A DNA stretch of 15,393 bases from Firmicutes bacterium UBA1535 (GCA_002323775.1 DCPV01000251.1:1-15393), one strand, 5' to 3'; shown: positions 5,843 to 13,967, counted from the first letter of the stretch. Notes: generated by a model from the sequence alone, not told the origin. Translations and numbers: made by a program.

Positions 5843-6718
5843 TTAATTATCAAATAAACTAATCTGTTTATTTGCATTTTTATCCTCAAATTCATGTAAA
5901 TATGCAAACACCTTGTCTACTCTATATTCAATATTATTCTTCTTGCATATGTCATTAAATAACATCATTAGTTCATCATTATTATCGCTATTAATTTGAT
6001 ACGAATATCCATATTTTCTATGATATTTTTCTTTTAGTCCCGGAAAATGCTCGTCTAATTTTTTATAAAAATACTCTCTATTTCCCTCTCTCAGTGTCAA
6101 TCCCATGCCAAAGCACAGTATACCATGAACCTTAGCTTCTATACAGTAATTTAATATGCCCAATAAATTTTCCCTTGTATCATTGATAAAAGGCAAAATC
6201 GGGTCTAACCATACAACTGTTGGTATGTTATTATCTCTCATAATTTTTAGTACTTCAAAACGCCTGTGTGTCGTGCAAACATTAGGCTCTAAAATTTTGC
6301 ACAGTTCTTCGTCATAAGTAGTCAAGGTCATCTGAACAACGCACTTTGTTTTTTCATTAATTTTCTTAAGTAAATCAAGGTCACGTAAAATCCTATCAGA
6401 CTTAGTCTGAATACTAAGACCAAAGCCATACTTTTCAATTATTTCAAGACATCTTCTAGTATGTCCCAATTTTTCTTCCAAGTGAATATATGAATCCGAC
6501 ATACTTCCAGTGCCAATCATACATTTTTTTCTTTTTCGCTTTAATGCGTCCTCTAATAACAATATGGCGTTGGATTTAATTTCAATATCCTCAAAATCAT
6601 GGTCCATATTATAGCATTTGCTTCTGGAATCGCAGTATATACAGCCATGAGTACAGCCTCTGTATAAGTTCATTCCATTACTGGCTGACAATATTCCCTT
6701 AACTTCTTTATAGTGCAT
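5843..6718 (-). CDS. SPL-family radical SAM protein
   Basis: A 291-residue protein with the radical SAM cluster motif CTHGCIYC (Cys22, Cys26, Cys29) near the N-terminus, preceded by NLYRGC as in the spore-photoproduct-lyase-like group. The TIM-barrel region follows, with GTGSMSDSY, a SAM-binding-like glycine stretch, and LSIQTKSDRILRDLDLL, typical of this subfamily. It should bind a [4Fe-4S] cluster and cleave SAM to a 5'-deoxyadenosyl radical in the cytoplasm. The substrate is unknown; true SPL is longer. The extreme C-terminus is QISLFDN, which resembles the QL(S/D)LF beta-clamp-binding pentapeptide. The ribosome binding site GAGGTAAC precedes the ATG. No clear terminator separates it from the gene downstream, but that gene has its own promoter. 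Confidence 0.85.
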   Translation of the reverse strand: MHYKEVKGILSASNGMNLYRGCTHGCIYCDSRSKCYNMDHDFEDIEIKSNAILLLEDALKRKRKKCMIGTGSMSDSYIHLEEKLGHTRRCLEIIEKYGFGLSIQTKSDRILRDLDLLKKINEKTKCVVQMTLTTYDEELCKILEPNVCTTHRRFEVLKIMRDNNIPTVVWLDPILPFINDTRENLLGILNYCIEAKVHGILCFGMGLTLREGNREYFYKKLDEHFPGLKEKYHRKYGYSYQINSDNNDELMMLFNDICKKNNIEYRVDKVFAYLHEFEDKNANKQISLFDN

Positions 6719-6764
6719 AGTTACCTCTTTACATATAACAGCTAATTTATGTCTAGTTTATTCA

Positions 6765-6866
6765 TATTGGCTATAATTTAGCTGTTTTTTAATAATTTTA
6801 TTGGTCTGATTTCATATTTGCTTTTATCTTTATATTGGTTTAATTTTATATTACTTTTTCTTTATT
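6765..6866 (+). repeat. Degenerate 34-bp tandem repeat, three units
   Basis: TATTGG recurs at 6765, 6799 and 6833, exactly 34 bases apart each time. The second and third units match at roughly two thirds of positions; the first is more diverged. On the minus strand these are CCAATA boxes upstream of the radical SAM gene, so they could be regulatory, but the AT-rich background makes chance similarity likely. The arms ACAGCTAA (near 6738) and TTAGCTGT (near 6778) also form an inverted repeat here. Confidence 0.3.
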
Positions 6867-6900
6867 TACAAGAATTACTTAGCTACATATAAAAACAATT

Positions 6901-7878
6901 CTACTTTGTTGTTATAAATTCAAATAAATCTCTTAAATTATTAAAACAAATTTTTTCTAACGCTTCATTGTTATAGCCTCTATCTTTTAAAACTTTAACG
7001 ATATTTGGTATTTCATCAGCACTATTTATACCCAATGTGGCAGAAAGCTCTCCGGTTTTAAAGCTTGAGACAGTTGTATCATCTAAAAAGTCAGTAAAAT
7101 CAAACCCAAACGCTACATGGTCTATACCTGCTATATTTACCAAATAGTCAATATGATTAGCTAATTTGTCCAGATTTGGATTTTCTATATCTACAAATTC
7201 ATACCAAGAATTTATACCGATAATTCCACCTGAATTTGCTATAGCTCTAATTTGTTCATCTTTTAAATTTCTATCTACAGGGCATAAATCATATACATTT
7301 GAATGAGAAGCAATTATTGGTCTATTTGTCATGTTTATTATATCCCAAAATGTTTTCTCATCTGCATGTGAAACATCTATGATAATACCAAGTTCTTCCA
7401 TAATTTTAACTGCTCTTTTTCCAGCTAATGTCAGTCCTTTAATTTCAGAATTTGACCTTACTCCCGTAGCAAATCCATTAGCTCCATTCCATGTCAAGGA
7501 TGCGTGCCTTAGCCCAAGCTCGTATAAAAAATATAATGCTTCCGGGTCGTTCTCCAAGCCAGATAAGCCTTCCATACCAAGTATAATTCCAATTTTATTA
7601 TTTTTTATCGCTAAATCTAACTCACAAGCATTTTTTACAGGAAACACAACATCATTTAAAGGATATAGCTCTGCGTATCCATTTTTTATAATTTCTATCA
7701 TCCTCGCTGGCGGATTAGAATCATATGGCGGGTCAATCCAGACCACAGCTATCAGTGCATTGACACCACCCTTTATTAACTTGGGATAGTGCCTTGCTTT
7801 AAAAATATTTCTCTCACCATTAATTCGTCTTAACGTTATATCTGTAAGCAAGTCCGAATGTCCATCAAAAATCAGCAT
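6901..7878 (-). CDS. Membrane dipeptidase, peptidase family M19
   Basis: A 325-residue zinc dipeptidase of the renal-dipeptidase family. The expected metal ligands are visible: DGHSD at the N-terminus (His7, Asp9), GMEG (Glu103), DVSHAD (His171) and ASHSN (His192). HVAFGFDFTD near residue 260 matches the family's conserved HVGIGSDFDG. These enzymes hydrolyse dipeptides, including some with a D-residue at the C-terminal side. Bacterial forms are cytoplasmic, and there is no signal peptide here. I place the start at ATG 7876-7878 because GTGGAGG lies five bases upstream; an in-frame GTG at 7888-7890 lies within that site. It is probably a single-gene unit involved in peptide or cell-wall-peptide salvage. 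Confidence 0.9.
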   Translation of the reverse strand: MLIFDGHSDLLTDITLRRINGERNIFKARHYPKLIKGGVNALIAVVWIDPPYDSNPPARMIEIIKNGYAELYPLNDVVFPVKNACELDLAIKNNKIGIILGMEGLSGLENDPEALYFLYELGLRHASLTWNGANGFATGVRSNSEIKGLTLAGKRAVKIMEELGIIIDVSHADEKTFWDIINMTNRPIIASHSNVYDLCPVDRNLKDEQIRAIANSGGIIGINSWYEFVDIENPNLDKLANHIDYLVNIAGIDHVAFGFDFTDFLDDTTVSSFKTGELSATLGINSADEIPNIVKVLKDRGYNNEALEKICFNNLRDLFEFITTK

Positions 7879-7914
7879 ATATGCCTCCACAAAAATAAAT
7901 ATAGAATTTCAATA

Positions 7915-7943
7915 AACATATCATATATGCCTAGTTTTTTCAA
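7915..7943 (-). promoter_or_regulatory. Promoter of the dipeptidase gene
   Basis: On the minus strand TTGAAA (7943-7938), a 17-base spacer and TATGTT (7920-7915) form a promoter-like pair. A TG one base before the -10 box makes it an extended -10. It lies 37 bases upstream of the chosen start codon. Confidence 0.5.
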
Positions 7944-8000
7944 GCTAAATAAAAATTAAAAACACAAGAAACTATTCTCATGCCTTTAATTTTCAACATA

Positions 8001-8696
8001 TTATTCAACTCTTTTTGCCCAACATCTTAATACATTTAATCTTGAACCTTTTGGATTATCGCAGTGTTCAGAATCACCATAAGAATAATCATGAATGTTT
8101 TGACAAGGCATCTGTGAACATTCTCCACAATGCTTGCCTCCTTTTTCTTGGCAGCATGCCGATATATGACATTCTCCGTAAAATGGATGTCCCTTTGTTT
8201 CAATACATCCTCCGCATCCATGAGTTTCTTTATACTTACATCTATCACACAAAAGTCCGCATGCAGATTGAACACGAAGCAACTCATTTATGGTAAATTT
8301 AGATTCTTCATTATCTATCCATAAGGATACTCGCTCTGTAGTAAATTTTATGATACAGTATTCAGGATCATCTTTTCCAAGAGGAAAATGGTTAATAAAC
8401 CAATCCTGCCAAAGAGAATGTTTTGTATCTTTATCAGTAAGTACTTCTGCTTTACCAATTAAGCTTACGTTATCACCCTTTGTGTTGTAGCATATGCTAA
8501 CCTTATTATTTTCCAAAATTCTTCTTGATTTATTTCCATATGTACCTGTTGAAAAATAAGCTTCAAAAATTCCGTCTGTTTTAATTGATGAAATAGTTGA
8601 TACTGAGGGATAATTATTTTCATCAATTACAGCAATATATGCTATTTCAGATGAGTTTACCAATGTATTTGCTTTTTCAATAATGTTTGAATTCAT
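8001..8696 (-). CDS. PNPOx-like flavin domain fused to cysteine-rich DUF3795
   Basis: A 231-residue two-domain protein. Residues 1-135 form a pyridoxamine-5'-phosphate-oxidase-like split barrel (IAYIAVIDENNYPSVSTI, then STGTYGNKSRRILENNKVSI), as in general-stress FMN-binding proteins. Residues 143-231 are a DUF3795-type domain with thirteen cysteines in CGLLCDRC, CGGC, CCQEKGG and CGEC arrays, which suggests metal or iron-sulfur binding. Flavin-dependent reduction or redox sensing is a reasonable inference; the substrate is unknown. I chose ATG 8694-8696 because GGAGG lies six bases upstream; a TTG further out overlaps that site. It is 62 bases downstream of a WYL-type regulator on the same strand and is probably controlled by it. 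Confidence 0.85.
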   Translation of the reverse strand: MNSNIIEKANTLVNSSEIAYIAVIDENNYPSVSTISSIKTDGIFEAYFSTGTYGNKSRRILENNKVSICYNTKGDNVSLIGKAEVLTDKDTKHSLWQDWFINHFPLGKDDPEYCIIKFTTERVSLWIDNEESKFTINELLRVQSACGLLCDRCKYKETHGCGGCIETKGHPFYGECHISACCQEKGGKHCGECSQMPCQNIHDYSYGDSEHCDNPKGSRLNVLRCWAKRVE

Positions 8697-8739
8697 GTAG
8701 TACCTCCACAATTTTTTCTTAATAATACCACATCAAACA

Positions 8740-8755
8740 CGACATCTGTATGTCG
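8740..8755. promoter_or_regulatory. Perfect inverted repeat between regulator and flavoprotein genes
   Basis: CGACAT (8740-8745) and ATGTCG (8750-8755) form a perfect 6-bp inverted repeat with a 4-base spacer, just after the regulator's stop codon. There is no T tract, so it is not a clear terminator. It could be an operator for the regulator or an RNA hairpin that sets relative expression of the two genes. Confidence 0.4.
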
Positions 8756-8758
8756 CAT

Positions 8759-9661
8759 TTAAAAATACTTGTCAAAAATATTTTTAGCAATTTGTTTTAG
8801 CTCATCTTTAAGGTCCTGTGGCTCAAGCACAGTCACCTTATCCCCAAAACCAAGTATCCAGCTTATAATATAACTGTGATTTGTGTAATTAAGCTTTAAA
8901 TACAACCCCTCATCAGTTTCCGTATAGCAATTTAAACCGTAATCCTCAATCAAACGAAAACGCACAGATTTATCAAATAAAAATTCTGCCTCATATTCTT
9001 CAGAAAATCCTGTATTACTATTAGCCTCATCAATTGAAATCGGACGTGTCAAAAAATTCTCATCTGTAATCAATAATTGATACAGACGATTAAGCTTAAA
9101 CAACCTAAAATTATCACGTTCACAGCACCATCCAAACACATACCATGAGCTCCATTTAAACTGTATAAAATATGGTTCAATTTTACGTTTTACTATACCT
9201 TTATCATAATAATAATCAAACTCAATCAGCCTTTTTTCTGATATTGCCTGTTTAATCAATTTTATCTTTTCTGACAGGCTATCCTTATAATATGATGAAA
9301 GGTCTATAAATATATGGTCATTCAAAGACACCATAGCATTGCTATTTGGTGAAAGCTTTTGTATCAGCTGTTCTATATTGGATGTTTTTGACACGCTCCC
9401 AAGACCTTTTAAGCCAATAATAATGTTTTGAAGCTCGTCAACGGTCAGCAGGCTTTTATCTAGCTTATATCCATTCATAATTGATATACCGCCATTATTT
9501 CCCTGTGTTGTTACAATTGGTATGCCGGCAAGTGCAAGGGAATCAATATCACGCAAAATAGTCCTGTGCGACACTTCAAACCGTTGCGCAAGCTCTTGTG
9601 CAGTAACTTTTTCATTTTGTAAAAGACAGGTAAGTACAGCAATAAGTCGGTCTATTTTCAA
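8759..9661 (-). CDS. YafY/WYL-family transcriptional regulator, TTG start
   Basis: A 300-residue regulator. Residues 3-58 are a DeoR/HTH_11-type winged helix (TAQELAQRFEVSHRTILRDI). Residues about 130-200 are a WYL domain with WYVFGWCCERDNFRLFKLNR, the variant of the Trp-Tyr-Leu motif plus the Arg residues that contact ligand. The last 80 residues match the C-terminal WCX extension. Such proteins bind DNA and sense small ligands, nucleotides or nucleic acids. The start is TTG (9659-9661), eight bases after GGAGG, with no better in-frame ATG. Upstream is an extended -10 (TGATATACT, 9756-9764) and an imperfect inverted repeat TTGTA/TACAA at 9725-9743, a possible autoregulatory site. Its likely target is the adjacent flavoprotein gene. 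Confidence 0.88.
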   Translation of the reverse strand: MKIDRLIAVLTCLLQNEKVTAQELAQRFEVSHRTILRDIDSLALAGIPIVTTQGNNGGISIMNGYKLDKSLLTVDELQNIIIGLKGLGSVSKTSNIEQLIQKLSPNSNAMVSLNDHIFIDLSSYYKDSLSEKIKLIKQAISEKRLIEFDYYYDKGIVKRKIEPYFIQFKWSSWYVFGWCCERDNFRLFKLNRLYQLLITDENFLTRPISIDEANSNTGFSEEYEAEFLFDKSVRFRLIEDYGLNCYTETDEGLYLKLNYTNHSYIISWILGFGDKVTVLEPQDLKDELKQIAKNIFDKYF

Positions 9662-9816
9662 ATAAATTTCCTCCTATAATTTATATTTTATTAATTAAAA
9701 TGGAATTTTTTATATATGTACTTCTTGTATAATGTATCTACAATATCTTTATAAAAGTATATCATATTTTTATAAAACTTGTTATCACATAATGAATATC
9801 TTACAATTTCTTTTTT

Positions 9817-9850
9817 AAAAAACAAAAACTCGGTGCCTAAGCACCAAGCC
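9817..9850 (-). terminator. Intrinsic terminator of the DUF4342 gene
   Basis: On the minus strand CTTGGTGC (9848-9841), a TTAG loop and GCACCGAG (9836-9829) make an 8-bp stem with one G-T pair. TTTTTGTTTTTT follows. It begins just after the stop codon of the gene ending at 9852. Confidence 0.88.
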
Positions 9851-9851
9851 T

Positions 9852-10370
9852 TTATTCTACAACTATTTCATTATCATCGTCATCGTTGTTGTCATCTTCT
9901 TTTGTTACTTCAAAATCATCTTTTTCAAACATTTTTTCTGTTGTGTTTTTCATCTTGTTTACAGTTTCTTTGATATTGTATTTTATATCTTTTATGTTTG
10001 AGTATTTGCTAGCCTTGTAAATTCTGATTTTACAAGAATATACTATAGCAATCACTAAGCTGACAATAACTACCCAAAACGCCATTATGAATGTCAATGC
10101 TACTAATACCAAAGGAACGTTGATTAAAACTTCGCCCTCTCTGCTCTTTATGCTAAATCTTAGCTGTAGCAACTTGTCAATAAAACCTTCAAAGCTATCC
10201 TTATGGTTTGTTTTTACTGTTCCAGCTGATTTCGCACCTTTTTTCGCCTCTAATTCGATTATAGATTTAACTAAGTCTCCATCATTTTTCTCAAGTGTTT
10301 TTTTAGCTTCATCGTATGTCACATTAACTCTGCTTCTAAGCTCATCAATTAATTCAATAGTAACTTTCAT
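9852..10370 (-). CDS. UBA-like and DUF4342 membrane protein
   Basis: A 172-residue protein. Residues 1-45 form a small three-helix UBA/TS-N-like unit (VTYDEAKKTLEKNDGDLVKSIIEL). Residues 65-113 resemble DUF4342 (RFSIKSREGEVLINVPLVLV followed by a hydrophobic run to about 112), giving one long or two short membrane segments. The tail is charged and ends in an aspartate/asparagine-rich run, DDNNDDDDNEIVVE. The function of this family is unknown. The UBA-like part resembles the N-terminal unit of elongation factor Ts, so a protein-binding role is possible. AAGGAGAAC lies before the ATG, a TATAAT box is at 10425-10420, and a strong terminator follows, so it is a single-gene unit. Confidence 0.75.
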   Translation of the reverse strand: MKVTIELIDELRSRVNVTYDEAKKTLEKNDGDLVKSIIELEAKKGAKSAGTVKTNHKDSFEGFIDKLLQLRFSIKSREGEVLINVPLVLVALTFIMAFWVVIVSLVIAIVYSCKIRIYKASKYSNIKDIKYNIKETVNKMKNTTEKMFEKDDFEVTKEDDNNDDDDNEIVVE

Positions 10371-10553
10371 TTTCGTTCTCCTTTAAATTTTATTATTATT
10401 TTATTTAAGTTATGAGCCTATTATAATGTAACAAAATTAAATAGTCTTTATAGCAATATTAAAAATAGATTAAAAACATATTTGAATATCTAATGATTAG
10501 TAAAGAATAGCTTAATACTATTAACTTTGATAATTATAATCTATTAAATCAAA

Positions 10554-12479
10554 TTAAGCCATCGGAGAATCATTTTCTCTTGATATAATTTTGTTTACAA
10601 TTATATTAGAGATTTCATCTATAGACATTGAGCCTATATCGCCTTTTCCTCTCTCTCTTACTGAAACATTAGAGCTTTCAGCTTCTTTCTCACCTACTAC
10701 GAACATATAAGGTACTTTTTCAAGCTGAGCTTCTCTGATTTTATATCCGATTTTTTCTGATCTATCATCTAGCTCTACCTTTATTCCTTTTTGCTCTAAT
10801 TGCTTTTTAACAGTTAAAGCATATTCGTTAAATTTATCAGATATAGGCAATATTTTCACTTGTACAGGTGATATCCAAGTTGGGAATGCTCCTGCATATT
10901 GTTCAATCAATACTCCGAAAAATCTTTCTAAGCTACCTAGAGCAACTCTATGAATCATAATAGGTCTATGCTTTTGTCCATCAGTTCCAATATATTCCAG
11001 CTCAAAACGTTGTGGCAATTGATAGTCTAGCTGAATAGTCCCGCATTGCCATTCCCTTCCAATACAGTCTTTTATCTTAAAATCTATCTTAGGACCGTAG
11101 AAAGCTCCATCACCTTCATTTATTTTAAATGCTAAACCTAATTCATTAAGAGCTTCTTTTAGGTCATTTTCAGCTTGATCCCAATCCTTAATATCTCCTA
11201 AGAAATCCTCTGGTCTTGTTGATAACTCAACATGATATTCGAATCCAAAAGTTTTATAAACTTTATCAATTAGATTTGCAACATTTTTAATTTCATCCTT
11301 AATTTGCTCCGGCAACATGAAAATATGAGCATCATCTTGAGTAAATGTTCTAACTCTCATAAGTCCATGCAAAGCACCTGACAGCTCATGTCTATGAACT
11401 CTGCCAAGCTCTCCCATTCTCAAAGGGAAATCTTTATATGAGTGCATATCATTTTTATAAACAAGCAAGCTTCCAGGGCAGTTCATCGGCTTTATAGCAA
11501 AATCTTCTTCATCTATTAAAGTAGTATACATATTTTCTTTATAGTGATACCAATGTCCTGAAGTTTCCCAAAGATGTCTGCTTAATATAATTGGAGTTTC
11601 AATCTCAACATATCCAGCTTCCTTATGAATTTCTCTCCAGAATTTAATAAGTTCATTTTTAATCTCAGTTCCTTTTGGTAAGAAGAACGGGAATCCCGGT
11701 CCTGCTTCTGACATAAAGAATAATCCAAGCTCCCTGCCAAGCTTTCTATGGTCTCTTTTCTTAGCTTCTTCGAGCATATTTACATAATCGTCAAGCTCCT
11801 TAGCCTTTTCAAAAGTTATACCATATATTCTTTGAAGCATCTTGTTTTTCTCGTTTCCTCTCCAATATGCACCAGCTATATTGAGAAGCTTAACTGCTTT
11901 AGGCTTTTTAGTAGACTCAAGGTGAGGACCTGCACATAAATCAGTAAAATCTCCTTGCTTATAGAAAGAAATTATTGCATCCTCCGGTAAATCATTGATT
12001 AATTCCTCTTTATAGATTTCGCCCTGTTCTTTTACAAACTCTAAAGCCTTAGCTCTTGGTAATTCAAATTTTTCAAGGATTAATTCTTCCTTGATAATTT
12101 TTTTCATTTCTCCTTCGATTTTTGGTAAATCTTCTTCAGTTATCCTGTAATCTAAGTCTATATCATAGTAAAAACCATTTGCAATTGCTGGTCCTATGGC
12201 AAGCTTAGCCTCAGGCCACAGCCTTTTTATAGCTTGAGCAAGTATATGCGATGAAGTATGCCAAAAAGCATGCTTTCCTTCTTCATCTTCAAATTTTAAG
12301 AACTTAATACTTCCATCTTCATTTAATTCTTGCTGTAAATCTACGGTTTTATCATTATAACTTGCAGCAAGTATAACTCTTGCTAAGCCTTCACTTATAC
12401 TTTTAGCCACATCAATAGCTTTAATTCCTTTTTCGTACTCACGTACACTGCCATCAGGCATAGTTAATTTAATCATCAT
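10554..12479 (-). CDS. thrS: Threonyl-tRNA synthetase
   Basis: A 641-residue class II synthetase that joins threonine to tRNA-Thr in the cytoplasm. In order it has an N-terminal TGS domain (residues 1-62), the editing domain with HTSSH (about 74-78) and CAGPH, the catalytic core with motif 2 VHRHELSGALHGLMRVR and FTQDDAHIF, motif 3 MIHRVALGSLERFFGVLIE, and the anticodon-binding domain from PTWISPVQVKILP to the end. The zinc ligands (Cys in MNCPGSLL, His in the HRHE region, a later His) appear in place. I start it at ATG 12477-12479, nine bases after AAGGA; longer in-frame extension would run into the T-box terminator. Length and motifs are standard. It is controlled by a T-box leader and has no obvious strong terminator after its stop. 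Confidence 0.97.
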   Translation of the reverse strand: MMIKLTMPDGSVREYEKGIKAIDVAKSISEGLARVILAASYNDKTVDLQQELNEDGSIKFLKFEDEEGKHAFWHTSSHILAQAIKRLWPEAKLAIGPAIANGFYYDIDLDYRITEEDLPKIEGEMKKIIKEELILEKFELPRAKALEFVKEQGEIYKEELINDLPEDAIISFYKQGDFTDLCAGPHLESTKKPKAVKLLNIAGAYWRGNEKNKMLQRIYGITFEKAKELDDYVNMLEEAKKRDHRKLGRELGLFFMSEAGPGFPFFLPKGTEIKNELIKFWREIHKEAGYVEIETPIILSRHLWETSGHWYHYKENMYTTLIDEEDFAIKPMNCPGSLLVYKNDMHSYKDFPLRMGELGRVHRHELSGALHGLMRVRTFTQDDAHIFMLPEQIKDEIKNVANLIDKVYKTFGFEYHVELSTRPEDFLGDIKDWDQAENDLKEALNELGLAFKINEGDGAFYGPKIDFKIKDCIGREWQCGTIQLDYQLPQRFELEYIGTDGQKHRPIMIHRVALGSLERFFGVLIEQYAGAFPTWISPVQVKILPISDKFNEYALTVKKQLEQKGIKVELDDRSEKIGYKIREAQLEKVPYMFVVGEKEAESSNVSVRERGKGDIGSMSIDEISNIIVNKIISRENDSPMA

Positions 12480-12859
12480 AATATCTATTCCTTTCTTGAT
12501 AATAATATAATAAAAAAAGCTCTCATCGCTAAACACAATAGTGTTTAGGGACGAAAGCTCATGCTTCGTGGTTCCACCCTAATTGGGACTCTAATGCCAA
12601 TATATCATACATTAGCATCTGGACTTAAGGCGTCCCGACCAAATCCTTATATTTCCATAAACGGAAAACTTTCAGATTTCGCTCAAGATTAGTTTTCAGT
12701 TAATCCTATATAAAAATGCTCTCAGCCTATGGCATTTTTTCTCTTTTGCCAATCAATTAGCAGATTGGTTGAAACGGTTTTTAACCTACTCGATCCTTCA
12801 TTGCATATTCTCAACAAATATCTAATTTAATAAAAATTAATTGAGAAGTTTATCAAATT
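12480..12859 (-). promoter_or_regulatory. T-box leader of thrS, threonine-specific
   Basis: The leader RNA of about 380 bases senses uncharged tRNA-Thr. The conserved T-box sequence AGGGTGGAACCACG is at 12580-12567 on the minus strand. The lower Stem I internal loop is formed by CGAGTAG (near 12793-12787) against TGAAAACTA, flanked by pairing GTT/AAC and an A/T-rich helix. This places ACT (12693-12691), a threonine codon followed by A, as the specifier. The UGGA of the T-box can pair with a UCCA acceptor end. When tRNA-Thr is uncharged the antiterminator forms and thrS is read. Confidence 0.93.
12512..12559 (-). terminator. T-box-controlled terminator upstream of thrS
   Basis: On the minus strand AGCTTTCGTCCCTAAACAC pairs with GTGTTTAGCGATGAGAGCT across a TATT loop. 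The 19-position stem has two G-U pairs and one mismatch, and is followed by a run of seven T. It competes with the antiterminator that includes the T-box sequence just upstream. Confidence 0.92.
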
Positions 12860-12865
12860 TTATTG

Positions 12866-12894
12866 ATTATAACATTAGTATTTTTCTTTGTCAA
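12866..12894 (-). promoter_or_regulatory. Promoter of thrS
   Basis: On the minus strand TTGACA (12894-12889), a 17-base spacer and TATAAT (12871-12866) match the housekeeping consensus at every position. The predicted start is near 12859, which gives the T-box leader described above. Confidence 0.92.
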
Positions 12895-13122
12895 TAAAAA
12901 TTTTAACATATTTTTTAGAATTAAAAATTGCAACATTAAATATAAGTTTTTTTTAATATTTTTAATAACATATTCTATTAATTTAAAAAGCATATTTTTT
13001 TCTAACTTATCTATCAGCATACTATTTTTACACAATTTCATATAATATTTTTGCCTTTCGGTATATCAAATATATTTTATTGTTGCTGATTTATAGTAGA
13101 GTCAAATTCGCAAACCTATTTT

Positions 13123-13795
13123 TTAACTTTGTTCTGATTGATTCTCAAACGAATCGGCATCAAAATTTAAAATATACTTATGCATATTCATTATTATTAT
13201 TTGATATAAATTATAAGTTATAAAGTTTTTATGAATATCACTTTTATGTTATGCTAAGCATTTATATATTTCTAATTCAAATAAAAACACTCTCGCTAAT
13301 ATGCATTCATGCGATTTTTCCATGTTAATTATATAAAATACAAATTCATCATATGGTTTTATTTATTTTACTAAATTTAACACTTCATTTTTATTACATA
13401 AACAATATAATGTACGTGAAAAATAATTTATAATTTTTATCCAACCATTAATTTTTCTTTATATTCAAAATAATAATTACACTTATTTTAATCTGATATT
13501 CCTTCATCATCAAGAATTAGGCTTTCAGAATATTCTGTTAAAAATTTTCTGCCTGCGATATTTGCTAACTTATGAATTTGAACTCCTTTACAGCATTACA
13601 AATTATTACATTTTACGTTCAATAATATTGTTTCTTCTATATTTTTAGATAGCTCTTGTGAATGTCCACAAACAAATAATAACGTAAATCCAATATTATT
13701 ACAATTTAATTTATCAAGTGTTTATATACTATTTTAACATTAATATTTTTATTATATAATTTCTTAAAATTTTTTTATTTGTGAATTAATTGCAT
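13123..13795 (-). pseudogene. Heavily eroded gene upstream of thrS, family unknown
   Basis: No intact gene lies between 12895 and 13967, but on the minus strand protein-like stretches follow one another. They are KNFKKLYNKNINVKIVYK (13770-13715 region); after a frame change, NNIGFTLLFVCGHSQELSKN and IEETILLNVKCNNL; then, after TAA at 13596-13598, CCKGVQIHKLANIAGRKFL and TEYSESLILDDEGISD to TAA 13488-13490. In a third frame come KPYDEFVFYIINMEKSHECI, LARVFLFELEIYKCLA, TAA 13249-13251, and MHKYILNFDADSFENQSEQS ending at 13123. The blocks have balanced amino-acid use rather than the Lys/Asn/Ile/Tyr bias of random AT-rich sequence. I infer one or two genes broken by several stops and frameshifts. 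I recognise no family. The third frame stays almost open down to 12853, overlapping the thrS promoter. Confidence 0.5.
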
Positions 13796-13900
13796 AATCT
13801 AAATTGATATAATCATATTTAATAATAAATTTAGAATTTTATCAATATATCTTTGGAAAATAATTGATAATATGAATAACAAATTATTTTATATAAAATA

Positions 13901-13929
13901 TTGACAAATACATTTAGAAAGATTACAAT
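13901..13929 (+). promoter_or_regulatory. Promoter of the lipoprotein gene
   Basis: TTGACA (13901-13906), a 17-base spacer and TACAAT (13924-13929) form a near-consensus promoter, 38 bases before the chosen start codon. It is the only strong plus-strand promoter I see in the window. Confidence 0.85.
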
Positions 13930-13967
13930 CGTTATAAATATTAAAAAATATAAGGGGGATGGTTAAA

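Noticed and set aside
8036..8287. Alternative frames inside the PNPOx-DUF3795 gene, both strands
   Set aside because: They overlap a clear two-domain coding frame, have no ribosome binding site and show no domain character.
12853..13041. A separate 62-residue gene on the minus strand
   Set aside because: It lacks a ribosome binding site, is made of Lys/Asn/Leu/Ile runs expected in AT-rich sequence, and overlaps the thrS promoter. It may at most be the end of the eroded gene.
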